Part shown: positions 42,901 through 57,900 of the stretch, piece by piece
How positions within the stretch are numbered: the stretch's first letter is position 1
Layout: each line of letters starts with the position of its first letter
Origin: Mytilus trossulus
Taxonomy: Eukaryota; Mollusca; Bivalvia; Mytilida; Mytilidae
Assembly: GCF_036588685.1 (NCBI RefSeq)
Contig: NC_086386.1
Location: 20,170,931 to 20,234,930, forward strand
Direction of reading: 5' to 3'
Length of the DNA: 64,000 nt
Position numbers and translations under genes: made by a program
The notes under the pieces: generated by a model
Databases searched by the model: none
What the model saw: only the letters and a program-made list of their open reading frames with translations
What the model was told of the DNA's origin: nothing

Positions 42901-45900
42901 CCGCAGATGAGACATGGTTTGAGAACAAACCACTTGGAAAAAACACTTTAGGTGCATTAATGGCAAAAATCTCAAATTGTGCTGGTTTATCAAAAGTATA
43001 TACCAATCACTCCATCCGATCAACATCTATAACAACTCTGAGTGAAAGTGGTTTTGAGGACAGAAAAATTAAAACTGTATCTAAGCACAAGTCACTACAA
43101 AGTATTGAAAGTTATTCCAGGGACTCTTCACTTCCACAAAAGAAAAAGATGTCAAAAGCTCTTGCGTCATCATTATACAGTACTACAGCAGAGATACATG
43201 TACCGTCTACTGAGAATAATGCAATCAGCAGTGTCAATAACATTAATCATTCGACAGGAAATGCTGTTGCCATTAGAGCACCAACAACTGTTGCAGCAGT
43301 ACCACACACTGTTCAAAACACTAATGCATCTATTACATGTATGCAACTTGATGATATTGATTTTCTCAATGACAGTTTTATCAGCGAGTCTGCAGACTTT
43401 GATCAAGTACTAAAAGAAATTAGTTCGTCTCAAAACAATGTGCAAAACAATTACTCAAAAAAAAGAGTCCATGAGCAACAGAAATGATCATAGCATTAAT
43501 ATTCAAAATGTGTCTGGAGGAGTCTTTAATTTCTATGTTTCAAAAGACTAAATTTATACATGTACTATGTGGATTTATTCCAGTTGAACATTTTCCTGTT
43601 TTCATTTTATATTGCAGTTGTTGTTGAATTGTTAACCATATAATGTTTTGTTACTTATAAAGTTATAGAAAATGTTATTTTGTATTTCATATACTGAAAA
43701 TTGCACTCAAATGAATGGCAGTGACTTATAGTCATTTAAAACTATGACCGGTCTTCACTCTTTCTTATATAAATACATACACATGAGGTTTCTTTGAATT
43801 TATGAATTCTTTTAAAAACATGGTTTCTCAATGAAATAAAAATAATAGTTCTAGAAAAACTGGTCATTATCGTGATATATGGACAGCCCGTAGGACAGTG
43901 GTATTGACTGCGACAGCGATAATGACCTCGCCTTCGGCTCAGTCATTATCACTATCTTAGTCAATACCACTGTCCTGTGGGCAGTCCATATATCACGATA
44001 ATGACCAGTTTTTCAAGAACTATTATATAAGTTCATTATTTAGATACGTTTTGAGTTATAAAATATTGACCGGGACCATCACCGGAGAAGTATTATTGTC
44101 GAAATGTGCATATGGAACAGATAAGTTTATACCGTTAATTTTATTATTGATAGATTGTTTTATATTTGTTCTAACAGAAGGGTTCATTTATGTATTTGAT
44201 GTATGGAAAATCTTTTATTGTGTGGGTGTCTATAGTTAGACATCACAATATTTATAATTATGTAAATAAAGTTTATTAAGAAATTCTGGATGTGGTGATG
44301 GAGAACTAATGATGTCACCATACATCAAACAATAAGTTAATAACTGAAGAAGGTACAAAAGATAACAGAGGGAAAGTAAAACTCATAGTTTAAAAATAAA
44401 CTGACAAAAACATGGCTAAAAATAAAAAAAGACAAACAGACAAATAAAAGTACAGAAGACACAACATAGAAAACTAAAGACTAAGGAACACGAACCCCAG
44501 CAAAATCTGGTGGTGATCTCAGGTGCTCCAGAAGGGTAAGCAGATCCTACTCCACATGTGACACCCGTCGTATATTGATTTTTTTATTTGCATCACAATG
44601 CATTCGAAGTTGGTAATCAATTTGGTAACAGATCATGTATCTCAGCTACGATGACAAGCCAGATAATGACAGCATTTCACCAATGTCATTATCTTATTTT
44701 TGTAAGGACCTATAACCTTTTAGATTTCAAAACAACGTATTACATGTATTTCAAACATTACAAAAAATGGTGCCAATACTATGCAATAAGGCCAGGTATT
44801 GACTTTTATTATTTAAATATATACATTTTACCAGGGAAACATGTTTTAAAATACTCAGAACTTCTTTTCTAGGCAAAATGTACAGAAAGTGTCATGGACT
44901 GAAGAGACGAAATCCAAATATCATTGTGGTTTGTTTAACTGGGGACGGTGTTCTAGATATGGGTACGTACTGCAATCAGTTAATTTTTAAAGTAAATTAT
45001 GAAAATGATTTACCTCTGAGATATCCCAATTCAGTCAACATTCATTATTTAGATGTCAATAGTACGTAGTAGAATAATTCATTGAACGAAATTCAAATTC
45101 CGCCGTCACGGTCTATTGACCCAGAAAATTTTGCTGTGTGTTAGTGTTAACGTCTGTGATAATGCAAGTTTATCGTGTTTCTAAGCTGGATCTGAAATGG
45201 TTATTTGATAATATTGATTCCAAAAAACGGTAATTTATCATACAATGTATTTAGTATAAAATTGTTATTTTTTAAAAGGTACTCAAAAGATGATCATGCG
45301 TGCATTTTGCGTATACCGTGATGTTGCCCATGACTTCAAGTATTCAAATGTCACTATTTAAATGAGACTGAGTCTGTTATTTCAAAGCTATCCTAATTGG
45401 CACACAGTTTTCCATTGTTATCCTGGATAAACTAATATACAATCATGAATACAATTAGATCGGTAATACCGATTGAATATTCTTTGTAGAAAAAGTACGT
45501 TAAGTGTCCTATTGGTTTTCTTTTATTCTATTTTTCTTTATAGCCAAGTATAATGTACAATGTTTATTTTCTCCTAACATGCACAAAAAAATACAAATCT
45601 TCAACGGTTTGTGTCAAATTGTATTAGATCTATATTCACTGTATTCATTTCTTGAGCGCACTTTGTAACTAGTTAACTGTTGATTAATAGATGGCATTTA
45701 AGCAGACAGTGATATGGGGGTTAAAGATTTGTCCTGAAAATAAATCTTGAAATGCATTTAACATAAATCATATCATCATTCCGTGCATAAAAAAAATTCT
45801 GCATTTGTTTTTTGTTGACAGGACTATAAGCCATTTTTACTTGAAGTGTCTTGATGGTTGGGCACAAAGGACCCAATCTTCGGACCATTGTGAATTAGGT

Positions 45901-48900
45901 TTGTTTGAACTATATATTTATATATATATGTCATTAAATGGAGATGTTGGATATACACTAAGGTCCACCTAATTTCAACTTTGCCTGAAGATGTTGAAAC
46001 ATAGGTTTCTTATGATATAATGATAACTAATTATTTAGGATAGACATAAAAAAACCAGCACTAGAACACTATTTTTTCTTTCTCTATTTTTGTTTGAATT
46101 GTTTCATGTGCATCAGCCTATATTTGCATATAAATGTATATCAATTGTTAATTGTTTCATGATGCAAAAGTTGACCAATCCATATGAAATTTTAATGCAG
46201 TAGATGGATATTGACTTGATGAAGTATTTATTTCCTTTTAATAAAGGCAATAGTAGTATACTACTGTTTGAAATTCATTAAACGATTTTGAAAAAACAAA
46301 CCCGCGTTAAAAACTAAACATGAGGGTAACACATCAAATATAAGAGAATTATGACACTATAGAAACACAACACTTTAATTTAACACACAATATATCGAAC
46401 TATAATATAACAATATAAGGACCGTTTCCTGTCTTGTTAATGGTCATTTTAAGAAGAAAAAAAATGGTGGGTTGAACCTGGTTTTAAAATTTGTCAACAC
46501 GAATATTAGTTTGTCAATAGCTGTATAAGAGAGGGCCGAAAGATACCAAATGGACCTTCAAACTCACAGATCGAAAACAAAGTGACAACGCCATGGCTAA
46601 AAAAGAAAAAAAGACAATAGACACATAATAGTACAAAACAAAATAATAGACGCTAAAGACTAGACAACACATACTCCATCAACAACTGTGGGTGATTTCA
46701 GGTGATTCTGAAAGGCAAGTAGATCCTGCTCTACACTAAGCACCCGTCGTGTTTGTCATTAGAAACCGTCGTGTTTGTCATGCTAATTCAGACCTGGTTT
46801 AAGTCTAATTCGGAAGGTCACATTTGTGACAAGGGATGTCAAATAAAATTAACTTTATAACTTTATATAAGTTTTCGTGTATTAACAGCAATATGTGATT
46901 CAAAAACTAATCTAATGGGAGCATGTAGCATATCCTACTCAAATGATTACCAGAAAACTAGGAAAGGTATTATTCGGTCTAGTGGTGGATCATGTACAGC
47001 ACCCGAAACTTGTAGTAGTTGTACTACTGGTTTTTATAGTGATGGCCCATACTGTCGCAGTAAGTTGATTTATCAAATTTATTAACAGTAAAGCAAGGTA
47101 TTATTACATTTACATTTGAGCCACGCAAAGAACAGTTAATTTAATAGTATATACCTTTCCATTGACTATCGAATTAAGATAATGTCCACAAATCGAGTAA
47201 TCTTTTTTTATCTAATTATGATCAAAACAATTTTAGCAAGGTAAATAATATTTTTATATAGTATATGGAAAATTATAAAATTGAGAATGGAAATGGGGAA
47301 TGTGTCAAAGAGACAACAACCCGACCAAATGAAAAAAACAACAGCAGAAGGTCACTAACAGGTCTTCAATGTAGTGAGAAATTCCCGCACCCGGAGGCGT
47401 CCTTCAGCTGGCCCCTAAACAAATATATACTAGTTCAGTGATAATGAACGCCATACTAATTTCCAAATTGTACACAAGAAACTAAAATTAACAAAAATAC
47501 AAGACTAACAAAGGTCAGAGGCACATGCCTTGGGACAGGCGCAAAAATGCGGCGGGGTTAAACATGTTTTTGAGATCTCAGCCCTCCCCTTATACCGTTA
47601 ACCAATGTAGAAAAGTAAACGTAGGAAACCAATGTTGAAAAGTATGCATGTCTTCAAATTTTGCTTTATTCCCAATCCAATCGACGAAAATTACCCGACT
47701 TACACCTTATTGTAAAACAATGAGTGTCAAGTGTCATATAAAATCGTTAAAAAATTTTTCTTTTTAAAAGATAAATGTATGCTAAAGGGACACAAATAGA
47801 TACATTTGATTGTTGTCTCTTTCATACGTTATCTATCTGCATGCTATCTTTAAAGATGAAGCTTGACACAATATAATCAAACGGATTTTTCGACAGAATA
47901 TACATTGGGAATCTGCTTTTTTATTTAATCTGAGTGATGTTTTATGTTACACATACCGAAACATGGACATTACCATTTTTGTTTACTGTAAATTCATAAA
48001 TACTATCCATATTATAAATGCAAGTTTCTATTGTTGCAAACCCTACATGTATTTGGTAATTTGTTTGGTTTATAATAAAGATATGGCTTTTTTTCTGTTG
48101 AAATTAGAGTAAGTTTTTTGGGGGTTGTAAGGACTTAATATCTTCCTTTGAAGACTCACACATTTTCTATATTTTAAAGAAAAGACTACTACCCTGAATG
48201 ATCAAAAATGCATTTTAAATAATATGGCATATGTACACTCAAAAGATAAATTACATAAGCAAAAATGAAAGAAAAGAATACTTAATGAATGGCTATTATC
48301 TATTTTGAATGTATTGAACCATAAAACTAATTTTTTACTCTTCACATTGAATAATCCGCGAAGTGGATTATGTTAAATGTGAAAAGAACAATAAGTTTTA
48401 TGTTTCAATAAAATCAAAATAAATTATTGCCATTCGTTATGAATAAAGTTCTATAAATCAGAAGACAGTAAAAACACCAAATCTACTTATAAAAAAATCC
48501 ATAGCACAATAACACCATGATGGGATGTATAGATACCGAGTCACGCCAAAATTTTTATCGTAAGCATTATCCTGGACACGACACCAGTATCATAGAATGG
48601 TTATGACAAGCACAAATTAAGGCTAGTTAATAATTACGTCACCTTGTAACAATACTTGCATGTATTGGAACTCTGAGATAGGTAACGTCACAACACCGGC
48701 GACGTTGTATACATAGAGAGAGGTAGCGGGAACATCTCATGTGCAAAAATCAACTAGAAAATTATTTAAAATGTATCTTACAGTAAATATTAATAATAAA
48801 AAAGCACATTAAAATGAACATTATAAAATGATAAATGAAGTCAGTACCTATTATCTAAGCCAAAGTGTATAATTATTTGTTAGGGTGATACGAAAACCAT

Positions 48901-51900
48901 GGTTTCCTACTTCCGAAAAAAGGACTAGACGGAGTTTGACTTAATCCTGTTCGTAAACTTTTTTCTTAGACACTAATGACATTTTTTACAGGTCTATCTA
49001 GCTCTTTACTACCGAATGAGTTGGGACAAGTTTATCCCATATGCAGGTGAAATTGGTATTTAGCTGCTTAGGTGCGGGAAATAAATAATTTCAAAATAAA
49101 AAAAAATCCCTCTGTTTGTCATAGATTCTGGAATTTAGTTGACCCCTCATGTCAAATTCAAGGTATAGGCCTTAAAATGAGATTGAGAAAGCCTTTTCTT
49201 TTATTTCTTTTATCTCAAATTCTGAAGGATATAATAATGGAATCCAATGGAAAAAGTTTGGAATATATAAAGGAAAATAAAATCATAAACGTCCGTAGGA
49301 TACATAGCTTAATATTTGAAGACAGCATTTGTACTTATCTATAAGATGCTTGAAAATGCACACAATTATAAAGCACATAAAACAAATACTAAAACAATCT
49401 TTTAAAATAAAACATTTACTTTTTAGTATGTGGGAAGATAGCCAATTGCAACCACAGAGTGTGCACCTCTGGATCCTCTCAAACATGTGAATGGTGTGAA
49501 GGAGAACTTACACCAGCACGTTATTACAGAGCTTATACTAAAAATTCAGCTGGAACACAATGTGAGAGTAAGTAGTAATGTATGAATGACAAATGGATAT
49601 TAATCATTTAGTTATGTCGCTTACTTGTTATCATTTCGACGTGGTGTCCTATCATACTTGAAAGTACACGGCTATGTCCCGTAATAATGAAATTATGACC
49701 CTCTCACATTGTAAATTGTTCAGGTAAATGTATTTGCCCTAATTTACACTTAATAAAAAAGAAAAAAAGATTCACATCAAAATTGTTCAGGTATGTCCAT
49801 AATTGATACCATGATGATATAGTGTGCCTAACATATGGGAAATTATAACAAACGTCCCTAAATCTTGACAATGAGCAGTAGTATTTTTCACTTGATTATA
49901 TTATGGATGTATATCAATATGTTTTTGATAATATCAGTAACCAACTAAAAAATAAGGCAGATCTGGTGTCTTTTTCTAGGCATGCTGCAGAAATAGTTTT
50001 GTCTGGTGTAAGAATATTTTATCCTAACCGTATTTGACACATCTGTTAGGGATTTCAAGTCCTCAATGCCCTTCAGGTTTATACTTGTTTGGCTATCTAA
50101 CTATTTTGATCTGAGCGTCCCTGATAAGTTTTTTATAGACGAAGCGCGCGTCTGGCGTATCAAATCATATACCTTGGATAACTAATTATAGTTTATAGTA
50201 GAAACTTAATTCAAACAAAAAGAAAAGACATTCATACATTATTTTCACGATCTTTGATTATAATTTGACAAAAAGTTTGTTGAGCGAAGAATTAAATTAT
50301 ATATAGAAAGGGTTTTACCGTGATAAATTTCAATAATACATTTTATAAATGGTCTTAGTCAACACAATAAACAGATTTATATATTTGAAAAATAAGGTCT
50401 TGATGATAAGACACTAGGATATGTGAAATGATTACTCATGGAACATTTATCCATTTAGACAATTGCACACATCTATCCTTGAATTTGAAATACGCAAAAT
50501 GGGAGGCTCATTTTAAACTTTTAACTAAATATTAACGTTAAAAAATTGAAATAGAAAGATGAAAAGAAATTAATTTTTCAACTCAGGACTCAAAGACTCA
50601 AAATTCCCTTGAGAAAAGCATCTCATTTAACATTATTGACATATTTAGATAGCTCCTAGCGTTTCGTTTCTTTTCTAGACAATCTTAATTTCTCTATCAA
50701 CATTATTGAGCTTTTAATATTGAACTGTAATTCCCCTCCAGATGGAATTACAATGTCCCCATATATCCTTCTAATGTCAAGCGACATTACAATGACAGTT
50801 GCCCTGTTTAAATTGTGAATTCAAATGTTATGTTAGCTTGTGTGATTTGAAGTAATGGCAGACAAAAAAGTGCATACAAGTTTTAAAACATTTTTAATAA
50901 ACTTCCAAAGGTATAATACTTAGTAGAGATTGTACAAACTCTTAAAATTAGACGACACTAAATAGAAATCGACAAAATATAGTTTCACCTAAAATAAACT
51001 GAGCATGATTTTCCTATACAAATGTGTATAAAGCATTGTCTCAAAAGGCACAATTTGTTCATGCCCATTCAATTGAAGCAATAATGATTTCAGTGCAGTG
51101 TGTTTTGATTGAGTAAGTTTCAATGTAAGCAATTCATCTTTAAGAAGGCTCAAGGGTACACAAATTACAGCAAAAGTTTAAACATTTTATTTTTAAATTC
51201 ACAGAAGCGTGTTCCTGGAGGGCAGACAGTTCTAGATGTTACCCAGGTGAATGTGGCAGCGAATTAGCTAGTAATTGTGTATGTGCTACCAACTTCGGAG
51301 GAACCCATTGTGAAAACAGTAAGTGTGTAGTTTGGTTTTTTGTGGGGGAAGGGGAAATAATTTACAGATTTATTTGTCTTAGTATTGCGTAAAAATTTGA
51401 GCTAAACATTCAAGCCATATATTGTACTTGTAAATATATATAGTTAGTAACAGCAATACAAATGGTTACTGATTGTTAATAAAGACATTGGTATGGATTA
51501 AATCTACCACCTACCTAGCCAGGAATATGACAGTTGTTATCTTTGCGATTTTGTTTGCTGTGCTGATAACCAATTAATAACCTTCGGCAGTTTTATGCAG
51601 TTGAACGGGTTGTTATCTCTTCCACACATCCTCTATTTCCATTCTTTATTTAATTGATCTCATTAAACTAATAAAATCGTGGACGTATGAGGATGATAAA
51701 CTAGTTAATTAGATATTGACATGTCGAGTTGGAGCAGCGACCAAGCATAAAATTTTTTTTAGCGAGTGCGTAGATTTAATTTTATTGAGATTGAATCTAG
51801 TCTATATAATTTTGAACGTGTTCCTTCACTAAGATAAACTGGTAAGTACATATAACGCCTTAACATGTCCAACTCTATTCAAGACGAATCAGATATATAA

Positions 51901-54900
51901 CTATGATTGAAAACGTATACAGACAATTTTAAGAGATAAAACCAGAGCTTAGAACTCGTTTTATCTACCGCGTACGTAATGATCAGCAAATGGTCAAATT
52001 TCACTTTTTTTTCAAGCCAATCTTTTTGGAATAAGACATCTATTAATTTGAATACGACATTTCAGTATCTTTTCCTTCAATGTGGGTTTATTTATGTCGT
52101 ATGACCATGACTATCTAAATCATCAATTCTTTCCTATAAATACCAATTCTGAACAAGGCATTTATTTAAATCATGATAGGATTTCTGCAATAGTCAACTG
52201 TTATAACTTCTTTCGGATTGGAGGTATTCTCATTTAAAGGTATCACCTATCGTTCAAATGATTACATGTGGTAAGTCTTGGTGTAGTTTGATTTCCAAAA
52301 TGGTCAAAAATCATTTTTGGATACGTAAAAGGGAGTATAGGAATCACACATAATTGGGGTAATAAAACTGTAGTACTACGCGTTTGGGCTATATGGTAGT
52401 TCAAAGTCAAGTTTGAGTAAAATGGAACGATTCGTCTTGTCAATGTAAAGTACAATGACGGCGCCAATTGTTTGATAAATAAAAATCAATGAACACTAAA
52501 AGAAAAAAAAAAATTATTATTAGGGTATTCAAGGACTTTACTTTGGAACTTGGACCAATATAAGATCTGATTTTTTGCATAAAACTCGTATGACATGTAC
52601 AGAGATAATACCAGAGTTTGCAAATCTGTTTTCAATTTATATTTCAGTTAATGATGCACCAGAAATATTCTATAATTTTGGTGAATTTTCGGACACTGGT
52701 GGTCATAATGTATTGAGAAATAATCCTAATTCCCAACTGGATAGCAACCTAATCATGTGGACAAATTTTGTGGCATATACAGTTATAAACACGGGGATAC
52801 ATGCCAAGTATTTGCAACCACCTGATAATAGAGATCAAGTAAAACATTACGTCCGAGGTTTTAAAGTTGGTGTAATTGAGGAAAAAGTCACACTGTCGTA
52901 TTACAAAGGTTTGTATATTAACTATATGTGAAGTAGAATTTTCAAAACAAGATATTTGCAAAACATATAGTATTTGGATACAAAATATCAGATCAAGGAT
53001 ATAACGGTTTAAATTATTTCTTGACAATTTTAGGTTTTTGTATTTACAAGTCGTACTATGTGTCAGAGCAAAAACTGAAATTTTTTTGATGTGTATGCTA
53101 TGTTTATAAAGGAACTAGGAAGGTTTATGGATGAGAACAAAACAATATCTCAAAATGTATTTTTCATAAAGTTAAAAAGATTGATATAATTGATGGAAAA
53201 AAAATAATGTTTATATTTATTTATATTCTGTGTATTTTCCTGGATACTCAGAAAGTATTTCACAGGGATACTTTATTGAAGCTTGGACAATGAAGTAAAG
53301 TTGTAACAAGCAATTTGATGAATAAAGAATATTTATTTGTTGTTAAAAAAAAGAAGTAGAATTTATTGAATTGTTCAAAGGTACTTTTCGCAAGCTGTTT
53401 ACTGCAGAACATAGTGCATTTGGCAATACCAAACAAATTATATGCGACCAAAGACGCAAACACTTAATATAAAAGTGAAAAATTGGAAAACAAAAAGCTC
53501 AAAGACAGAAAATGGTGATCAATACAATCGATACATTACATGGTTTGTTGGAAACATAATAATGGTATCAAAGTCATATATGTGTTTATACATTTAAACA
53601 TACAAACTATTTACAGGTTCTACGTTGAGTTCTGTTAAAGCCACCACCTGCCCTGGAATGGATAAAAGTAATCCAGTTGATGATAAGTTATGTGAGTCCA
53701 GTATAAATTCGTGGACTGGATTTGAACATGATGACAAGTATGTATTCCTTATAATAACCTATAATGGTTTACTTTTTAAATTGTAATTTGGATGGAGAGT
53801 TGTCTCATTGGCACTAACACCACATCTTCCTATATCTATATACACATTACAATGTGTACATATACACGAATTGTCGATTGTAAAGCCGAGTTGCGACTAC
53901 ACGTATTTAAGCAATAAATGCTTCTTTTTGTTGTTTCATTTGGGTGTTAATCAGTGGTTTTGTACTTGATAGGTCAACATCACATAGCTATAAATAGCTT
54001 TTAATTGTTGAAAATTTTCGTGTCATTCTCAAATTTTCAGTTTCAACTTAAAAACATAATTCTGTAAACGATGGTTTTGAAGTATAGATTAACGGTACTG
54101 ATGCAGTTTATAATCTTTATAACAGGTTGAAATATTATTTTAGCTTATGTTTGAATATTACTTTTTTTGCTTATTTTTTTACGTGGCTCGGTACTTGTAC
54201 ATTCAGTCATTGTGGTATTGTGCTATGGTAAAAGTTTGTACTTGTGTCGCTATGTTTGCTTATGTTTTTGGTCTATATGACCATTTGTGTTTCTTTGTAA
54301 CAATTGTATTTTGGTTTTTATAGTGATTAAAATAATAACACAATGTTCGCTGATATACCCCTATTTTGACATTTTTTACCTTAATGCCGGTTTTTTTCCC
54401 CACACATTACTGTCATTATAATGGAATTGTATGCGACGGTCATACAGGTGAACAGTTAAGCTAGCTATAGCACCAGGTTTAATCCACCATTTCTACATAA
54501 GAAAATGTCTGTACAAAGTCAGGAATATGAGAGTTGTTATCCATTTGTTTAATGTTTTTTAGCTTTTGATTTTGCAATTTGATAAGGAACTTTCCGATTG
54601 AATTTTCCTCAGAGTTCGGTTTTTGTGTGATTTTACTTTTTTATTTTATGATATAATATACTTTTGTCCCAACTCCTCAAATTGAAAACCTTTTACGTAA
54701 ACATGGCAACTTAAAGTGTTGTCTGTCCTTAACTTTATTTTCATGGTATTTGTAGTTAAGAATAGATAACGATTTGACCATATATCCTTGGTTCATTAAT
54801 TGTTCATCTATTTTATTAAATATACAGTGCATGTGTGTCTAACAATGTTAAATTGACAATAATCGTAGTTTTATTTCGATATTATTCAAAATTAAGTATG

Positions 54901-57900
54901 TGTTGTACGTTAATATCACACTAAAAGGACTTACAACAAATTCAGTCATTTATTTTCATTATCATACCATCACAGGGTGTTAGCTGAATTCTCATCCACC
55001 AATGGAGGGTTTGTCCAAGTTGCTAACAGAGAACTGAATTATAATAACGGTGTTATCAATACTTACTATTATAATGGTCAGACAGCTACAAGAGAATTTG
55101 AGTATCACTGGGATTTAGTTGATCCGTACCATTGTTCAGTGTCTAAAGGAAAATCTTGTTCCCCTTTTGTATCTGTTGGAACAGATATTACCGATAATGT
55201 AAGCAACTTGTATATAGATCAGTTATATTTGTTTTTAAACATTAACCATGACTGTATAATCTGTGTGCGTTCTATAATTTGCCAACAATTCATTGTTTAG
55301 AGTAATAATATGCAGTGTAGAACATGTACAAAAATAAATAAATATATTACTCTCATTTAATTTATTTTCATGTCCTCAATGTCCTAAACCATTTGAGTAG
55401 CTTGTAATGAAATGATTCGAATTACCGTGAAATCAATTTTACAGATGAGAAAAATCAACATTAATTGTATAAAAAAAGAAAAGGGTTTTCAACCACATTC
55501 CTTCAAATTTGATGTATATTCATGTTGCATGTAATGACCAATTATAATTTTGTCCTCATTTTGCTTATCGTCGTCGTCTTGCACCTCCATCGTGAATTGT
55601 TTTTCAAAAGTCTTGATCAAGATTTGGATGAATGAACATTAGGAGATTTTGTAAAGCAAGTTCGTTTTAATTCCTTTAGTTGAAAAACATTGCTTTATTG
55701 ATAAGAATTTAATATTAGGAAAACCTGCATTATTTGTCGTTTTCTGTGAAAAATCAATTTCAAAATAAAGTTATTCTACTAGGAAAACATGCTCAAAATT
55801 TAATGATATAGCTACTGCCAATAAAAGTAATAGGAAGAATTGATGATAAACGCATCGTAAGCAAGGAAGGCGTCGCGACTATTTTGGAGTTAATTCATCA
55901 TCAAAACCTGAATTCCTTCAAGTTTTATTTTTGTAAGATCTATCTTGTTGAATTATTATATTATTAAAACCGACTAAAAAAACCCAATTATTTTGAATAA
56001 TCTGTCAATCTGAATATGCATTTCAGCCTAGTATAACATTTACATGGAACGAATGGGCAGACGACTTAGCTGGACTCGATCATTATGAATATGATCTGTT
56101 TGAGCTTGGAGACGGTTTGGAGTTGGTGGATGGCAAAGACAAAATACAAACAAATACAAACGTTTCTGTTGTAGAATCTTCTGTAAGTTACTATATTTAA
56201 TTTAGTATTTTTCATCCACATGCAATAATGTCAATATAAAAACCCTTGTCGTTTTGCTAAATCATTCAAAGATATCCCATTGAAACAACATATACAGTTA
56301 AGTCTGCCTCATATCGTGGCTTTAATTGTTTGAAAATTGATAATGTGGGCCTGTTGAGAACAAAACTTCACGACAAAGAGATGATTTCAGTTTGCAAATT
56401 ATTAATATTCAATTTCTTTGAAGTAACATTCAAACAGCGCCTGCATATCAAGTATCAAACATATGTTTTACTGTTGATATGATACTACCAAGGTTGCATT
56501 TCCTATCATGATTTCTTTAAATGTGGGTTGCTGCTTGCAAGAACACATTTGAACCACGAGTTTCAATTGGTGAAGTTGGAATAACTCCTTCAAAGAATTT
56601 CACGGATAACATCACCAGTTGGTTGATTGTTTAGGAGTACTTGTTATGAGATAACGATGGATAAGTCATATTAACACTTTTGTCCTCTTCCCCTCGAATG
56701 TTACATATTAAATTATACCAACTCATCACCGCCAATTTTTTACTTTTAGTCTTTTGTTATTGACCTTTAAATATGTTGTCTATTATATAATTATATACAA
56801 CTATCAAAGGTTATGTTTTTACTTTAATTTATCAAGAGTTGTATTGCGCTGTTCAAAAGTCATCAATCGATTAAGAAAAAAAGATATCTTGGTTACAAAC
56901 TAAAACCGAGGAAAAGCCATACGAAATCTAAACATTATTAAAATATTTACTTTTTTTCTAGGCAACTTTAACTATGACAAAGCCAGGGATGTATTCTATT
57001 CATATGACTGCCGTAGACAAGGCGGGAAATTATATGACAGGGCGTGGTTTGTTCTTCTTTGATGATGAGTCAGTTGTTGACAAACAGGGAGATCCAACTT
57101 CCAGTCCCACTGCCTCACAAAATACATCAAATATATGGGTTGTAGTGGATACTGACAAAGTCAAAGTTCAGTTCAAAGATAGATTTATAAATTCCAGACA
57201 CAAACAAAAAAGATGGCTGAATAGAGTACAGACATATAATCCACAAAAAGTTATTTATGAAGATTTGTATGGTGATAGAACCAATGAACCTATTTCACAT
57301 ATTCATGGCAAGTTATTTTATAGATAATGCATATTTTTATGTTTTTCTTGTCGTGTCGTAGAACACACCGATAGGTGTCAGGATTGAAGGACAGAAGGGA
57401 GGTTTTCTATTAGGGATCATAACACCCCAAAGTGGTTCTTTCTTTCGAAGAATCAACCCCAACGTTACCATGTGTCAATGAAATATGCCCGAGGCATAAA
57501 ATAATGACCTGTGTGAGGTTATTAATTTCCTTGATAATAATGTAAACTATAATTTACTTCAAAATTATCTATTTGTCTGATATTTTTTTGTTGCTGATTT
57601 AGGAATTTTTTTAAAGTTCAATCTATTATTATTTATAGGTGTAAGAAAAAAAATCGTCACTGTCTGCATTTTAATAACAAATAATGTGAAGTTTATTTAA
57701 TTCAATACAGAGGCTCCATCTTATATGGGAGATGGATTTTGATGTAAGACTGAAAAAGAAGTCAGATTAAACACAGTCGCGTGCAAGATTGTGAAAATCT
57801 TATTGATTCACACAAAATAGAAAATCACATTGTGACCTACATGCATCGATACTGTAAATTCAGAAATTATTGCGTCCATCTATTACATGTATCTTGATTA

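Noticed and set aside
42382-43026. 214-codon open frame on the minus strand
   Set aside because: It lies antisense to the recombinase catalytic exon, has no domain, and its openness follows from the codon use of the sense strand.
43042-43413. 123-codon plus-strand frame overlapping the recombinase
   Set aside because: It is in another phase of the recombinase catalytic exon, and the recombinase phase carries the family motifs.
44588-45069. Two adjacent plus-strand frames of 94 and 63 codons
   Set aside because: The first has no support. The second contains exon 2 of the EGF-domain gene read in the wrong phase; the splice-consistent phase gives a cysteine-rich peptide.
49072-49344. 90-codon plus-strand frame
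   Set aside because: It lies in intron 4, with no domain, no splice sites that fit the gene's phase and no partner copy.
52749-53027. 92-codon minus-strand frame
   Set aside because: It is antisense to exon 7 and its downstream intron, with no features of its own.
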